From Clostridiales bacterium (GTDB lineage: Bacteria; Bacillota; Clostridia; Christensenellales; Aristaeellaceae), in assembly GCA_015056365.1 (NCBI GenBank), contig SVGM01000007.1:1-64000 (forward strand): DNA of 64,000 nt, read 5' to 3'. The notes under the pieces are model-generated. The model searched no databases. It had not been told where the DNA came from and was given only the letters and a program-made list of their open reading frames with translations. The number at the start of each line of letters is the position of its first letter. Positions within the stretch are counted from its first letter, which is position 1. Shown here piece by piece: positions 61,019 through 64,000 of the stretch. A program made the position numbers and the translations under genes.

Positions 61019-61046
61019 AAGGGAAGCCGCCTAAGCGGCTTCCCTT
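61019..61046 (-). terminator. Terminator of the adhesin gene
   Basis: A 12-bp stem (61019-61030 with 61035-61046, GGGAAGCCGC arms) with a four-base loop is followed on the minus strand by TTTTCTTTTG. It ends the adhesin transcript before the sortase gene. Confidence 0.85.
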
Positions 61047-61080
61047 GCTTGATTCCATCGGGAATCAGGACTATTTGGGG

Positions 61081-64000
61081 TTATTTAGCCTGACCATTCC
61101 GGGCTGCTGCAGCGGCCTTCTTGCGGCGGCGGATTTCCACTGCGGCCAGAGCGGCTACCAGCATCGGCAGAGCGATTGCAGCGCCCCAGAGGATGAAGTT
61201 GGTCTCGTCGCCGGTGAGCGGCACGCCGCCAAGCGGGACGCCGAACTCGTCGATGTAGACCCATTCGCCATCCACGAACCGTACGCCGTAAGGTACGCGG
61301 CCGGTGGGCGTCGGGGTCGGCGTCACATTGGGCAGCGTGGGCGTGGGCGTGGGCGGGAAGTCCTCTTCGGGAATGGTGTTGATGATGGTGCGGCCGTCGT
61401 TAAGGTACTTAACGGTGTAGCCGGGCACCTCTTCCTCGACGATCATGTAATCGTACAGGAAGCCTTCGGGGCTGCGGCGCGGCAGATCCGTGAAGGTGAA
61501 GGTCCAGGTGTTCTTGCCATTGTCCATCATATCAACCGTCATGAAGGGAGTGGCAGGATACTCAGTCTGAGAGCGATCCTTCTGGAACAGCTGGATGGTA
61601 ATCTTCTCGGGCCGCAAACCGAGCACATCGTCCTTGTCTTCCCAACGCTTGGTTACCTTCACCTCAATGGTGGTGGGTTCGGGCGTGGGCGTCACTTCGG
61701 GGATGGGCTGGTCATACATGATCATGCTGGAGCCGTTGGTGTTGACACCGTTGACAATCAGCATGCCATCGTCCGCGCTGATGGTGAAGGTCATCGGATC
61801 AGCGGTCAGATAACCGTAGGGAGTGATCTTCTCAACCAGGGTGTACTGGACGCCCGCGGTGAGGCGGCTGTCGGCCACATAGTGCCAACCGTCGTTGCTG
61901 CCGTCGGTGACCCAGGACTCGATCACGGTGTCGCCCTGCATGATGGCGAGGGTTGCGCCGTAGACGATACCCTTGGTCTCGCTATCCAGCTTGCGGAAGC
62001 GATACTCGTGGCAGTTGCTGGCGGAGAAGCTGCGGTAGGTGCCGGGGATATCGGTGAGTTCAACCGTGAAGACGAAGGGAGCCATCGCAACGAAGCCGGA
62101 GGGCGCCTTGGTTTCCACGATGGTGTAGGTCTGGCCAACCTTCAGTCCGGCGAGGATCTTGCTGCCGGTGCCGGAAGTCCAGGTCTCAACCGGCTGTCCC
62201 AGGCCAGCGGTGGCAGCGCCGCCCTCGTAGAGAGCGAACTGAGCGCCAGGCAGGGTCTTGCCGGTCTGTTCATCCAGCTTGATGAACTCAACCATGTTCA
62301 TGGTGTTGAGTACGTTGTAGTCCTCAACGGTGGTGATGTAGCCGGTAACCACGTCTTCGGTGATGGTGTAGTTGATCTTCTGACCAACTGCGCCAGCCTT
62401 GTACACGGGCAGATCAGCGAAGGTCCAGCTCCAGTTGTCGGCTTCGGTCACGACGCGGTTGTCGATTTCGACGCCGTCAGCCAGCAGGCGGATGGTGACG
62501 CTGTCGGGACGCTTGAAGTAGATGTTGTTCAAGTCGTTCCAGGTCTTTTTGCCGGTGATCTCGGTGGTTTCGGGCTTATGGGTATTGGTCACATCGTAGC
62601 CGGTGACTTCCGCGGTGTAGCCGGTGACGGCTTCCTCGGCGATGGTGTAGACGATTTCCTCGCCCACCTTGCCGGCGCGGTACTTGGGCAGGTCGGTGAA
62701 GCTCCAGCTCCACTGATCGGCTTCGGTCACAGTCGCGGTCTTGACCACGGTCTCGCCGTCCATCAGCTTGATGACGATGCTCACAGGACGGATGCCATCC
62801 TGGTTGTCAGCGTCGACCCAAGTCTTGGTGCCGGTGACTTCGGTGGTCTCGGTGATGTGGGTGTTGATGGCGTTGTAGCCTTCGATCTCCGTGGTGTAGC
62901 CGGTGACGGCTTCCTCGGTGATGGTGTAGACGATCTCCTTGCCAGCTGCGAACTTGTCAAGGTCGGTGAAGCTCCAGCTCCAGTTGTCGGCCTCGGTCAC
63001 AGTCTTGGTGGCGATCACAGCGCCGTCGGCCAGCAGGTTGATGATGATGCTCTCGGGACGCTTGCCGTCCTGGTTGTCAGCGTCAACCCAGGTCTTGGTG
63101 CCTTCCACATCGGTGGTCTCGGTGATGTGGGTGTTGGTCACGTCGTAGCCATCGATCTCGGTGGTGTAGCCGGCGACGGCTTCCTCGGTGATGGTATAGA
63201 CGATTTCCTTGCCGGCTGCGAACTTGTCAAGGTCGGTGAAGCTCCAGCTCCAACCTTCGGCCTCGGTCACAGTCTTGGTGGCGATCACAGCGCCGTCGGC
63301 CAGCAGGTTGATCACGATGCTCTCGGGACGGATGCCGTCCTGATTGTCAGCGTCAACCCAGGTCTTGGTGCCTTCCACATCGGTGGTCTCGGTCTCGTGG
63401 GTGTTGATTACGTCGTAGCCATTGATCTCGGTGGTGTAGCCGGTGACGGCTTCCTCGGTGATGGTGTAGACGATCTCAACGCCCTGATCGCGGTACTTGG
63501 GCAGCTCGGTGAAGCTCCAGCTCCACTGATCGGCCTCGGTCACGGTCTTGGTGTCGATCACAGCGCCGTCGGCCAGCAGGTTGATGGTGATGGTAGCAGG
63601 ACGGATACCATCCTGATTGTCAGCGTCAACCCAGGTCTTGGTGCCTTCCACATCGGTGGTCTCGGTCTCGTGCGTGTTGATCACGTCGTAGCCATCGATC
63701 TCAGTGGTGTAGCCGGTCACGGCTTCCTCGGTGATGGTGTAGACGATTTCCTTACCGGCTGCGAACTTGTCAAGGTCGGTGAAGCTCCAGCTCCAGTTGT
63801 CGGCCTCGGTCACAGTCTTGGTGGCGATCACAGCGCCGTCGGCCAGCAGGTTGATGATGATGCTCTCGGGACGGATGCCGTCCTGATTGTCAGCGTCAAC
63901 CCAGGTCTTGGTGCCTTCCACATCGGTGGTCTCGGTCTCGTGGGTGTTGATCACGTCGTAGCCGTTCACCTCGGTGGTGTAGCCGGTCACGGCTTCCTCG
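61081..64000 (-). CDS. CnaB-repeat surface adhesin, C-terminal part
   Basis: This frame is open to the window end, so the N-terminus and signal peptide are outside. At least five near-identical CnaB units of about 90 residues ('TTDVEGTKTWVDADNQDG' to 'EEAVTGYTTEIDGYDV') and a sixth diverged one ('TGKKTWNDLNNIYFKRP') are followed by a SpaA-type domain ('VEFIKLDEQTGKTLPGAQF'), a related one ('FRKLDSETKGIVYGATL'), a last CnaB ('VTKRWEDKDDVLGLRPEKI'), a PTPTPT linker and a wall-sorting end: VPLTGDET, a membrane helix and RRRKK. CnaB folds usually make internal isopeptide bonds. The adjacent sortase fusion is its likely anchoring enzyme. Confidence 0.9.
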   Translation of the reverse strand, partial: EEAVTGYTTEVNGYDVINTHETETTDVEGTKTWVDADNQDGIRPESIIINLLADGAVIATKTVTEADNWSWSFTDLDKFAAGKEIVYTITEEAVTGYTTEIDGYDVINTHETETTDVEGTKTWVDADNQDGIRPATITINLLADGAVIDTKTVTEADQWSWSFTELPKYRDQGVEIVYTITEEAVTGYTTEINGYDVINTHETETTDVEGTKTWVDADNQDGIRPESIVINLLADGAVIATKTVTEAEGWSWSFTDLDKFAAGKEIVYTITEEAVAGYTTEIDGYDVTNTHITETTDVEGTKTWVDADNQDGKRPESIIINLLADGAVIATKTVTEADNWSWSFTDLDKFAAGKEIVYTITEEAVTGYTTEIEGYNAINTHITETTEVTGTKTWVDADNQDGIRPVSIVIKLMDGETVVKTATVTEADQWSWSFTDLPKYRAGKVGEEIVYTIAEEAVTGYTAEVTGYDVTNTHKPETTEITGKKTWNDLNNIYFKRPDSVTIRLLADGVEIDNRVVTEADNWSWTFADLPVYKAGAVGQKINYTITEDVVTGYITTVEDYNVLNTMNMVEFIKLDEQTGKTLPGAQFALYEGGAATAGLGQPVETWTSGTGSKILAGLKVGQTYTIVETKAPSGFVAMAPFVFTVELTDIPGTYRSFSASNCHEYRFRKLDSETKGIVYGATLAIMQGDTVIESWVTDGSNDGWHYVADSRLTAGVQYTLVEKITPYGYLTADPMTFTISADDGMLIVNGVNTNGSSMIMYDQPIPEVTPTPEPTTIEVKVTKRWEDKDDVLGLRPEKITIQLFQKDRSQTEYPATPFMTVDMMDNGKNTWTFTFTDLPRRSPEGFLYDYMIVEEEVPGYTVKYLNDGRTIINTIPEEDFPPTPTPTLPNVTPTPTPTGRVPYGVRFVDGEWVYIDEFGVPLGGVPLTGDETNFILWGAAIALPMLVAALAAVEIRRRKKAAAAARNGQAK
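62539..64000. repeat. 270-bp tandem repeats in adhesin gene
   Basis: The phrase CCAGGTCTTGGTGCC or a close variant recurs at 62539, 62818, 63088, 63358, 63631 and 63901, giving periods of 279, 270, 270, 273 and 270 bases. The middle units are almost identical at DNA level, so unit number can change by recombination and read assembly could collapse here. Confidence 0.9.

Overview
The window looks like chromosome from a high-GC (roughly 60% by eye), strictly anaerobic clostridial Firmicute, probably gut-associated. Evidence: strong AAGGAGG-type ribosome sites, sigma-A promoters of the TTGACA-N17-TATAAT type, rubrerythrin, a BspA-type leucine-rich-repeat protein, GH51 and GH20 glycosidases, a sortase plus CnaB adhesin, and P/T-rich 'TPTPTP' linkers. 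No rRNA, tRNA, CRISPR array or insertion sequence was recognised.

1-15.1 kb (minus strand): one late operon of a siphovirus-like prophage. In transcription order: a very short TerS-like gene, TerL, portal, scaffold, capsid, connectors, tail terminator, major tail protein, a chaperone pair with a -1 frameshift site, tape measure, Dit, Gp37-like protein, baseplate and fibre proteins, tailspike, and a tiny membrane protein. No integrase or early genes are visible. The packaging end abuts a chromosomal gene, so this could be a remnant, a domesticated phage or a GTA-like element.

15.2-25.5 kb: a secreted phosphate-binding-like protein with a BspA/SH3 protein; a GH51 arabinofuranosidase divergent from an SGNH hydrolase; a methyltransferase; a GH20 hexosaminidase; a flavin reductase with an Fe-S aldo-keto reductase. 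25.6-29.1 kb: a leader-peptide/terminator attenuator ahead of a viologen-exporter-type ABC transporter and a GNAT enzyme. 29.2-37.5 kb: signal peptidase I, a class A PBP divergent from a compact FtsH-like protease, then a solute-binding protein with a galactokinase.

38.0-43.7 kb: a minus-strand housekeeping operon (QueH, BirA, AcpS, and a three-part Nnr-pyrophosphatase-like fusion), then a secreted CHAP-like protein and rubrerythrin. 43.8-55.4 kb: the most unusual locus, a plus-strand operon of a glycosyltransferase, a lipoprotein, a four-helix membrane protein, a tubulin/FtsZ-superfamily protein, a 1214-residue protein with an Hsp70/actin-type ATPase domain, and an FAD protein. This reads as an envelope-linked apparatus combining two cytoskeletal nucleotidase folds.

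55.4-64 kb: a HAD phosphatase, then a minus-strand surface locus of a CnaB-repeat adhesin (5' end outside the window), a class B sortase fused to a C39-like cysteine peptidase, and a P-type ATPase. Composite palindromic repeats of about 190 bp, each built around a terminator hairpin, recur mainly between convergent genes (23.5, 37.6, 37.8 and 56.4 kb, with a degraded one at 55.5 kb).
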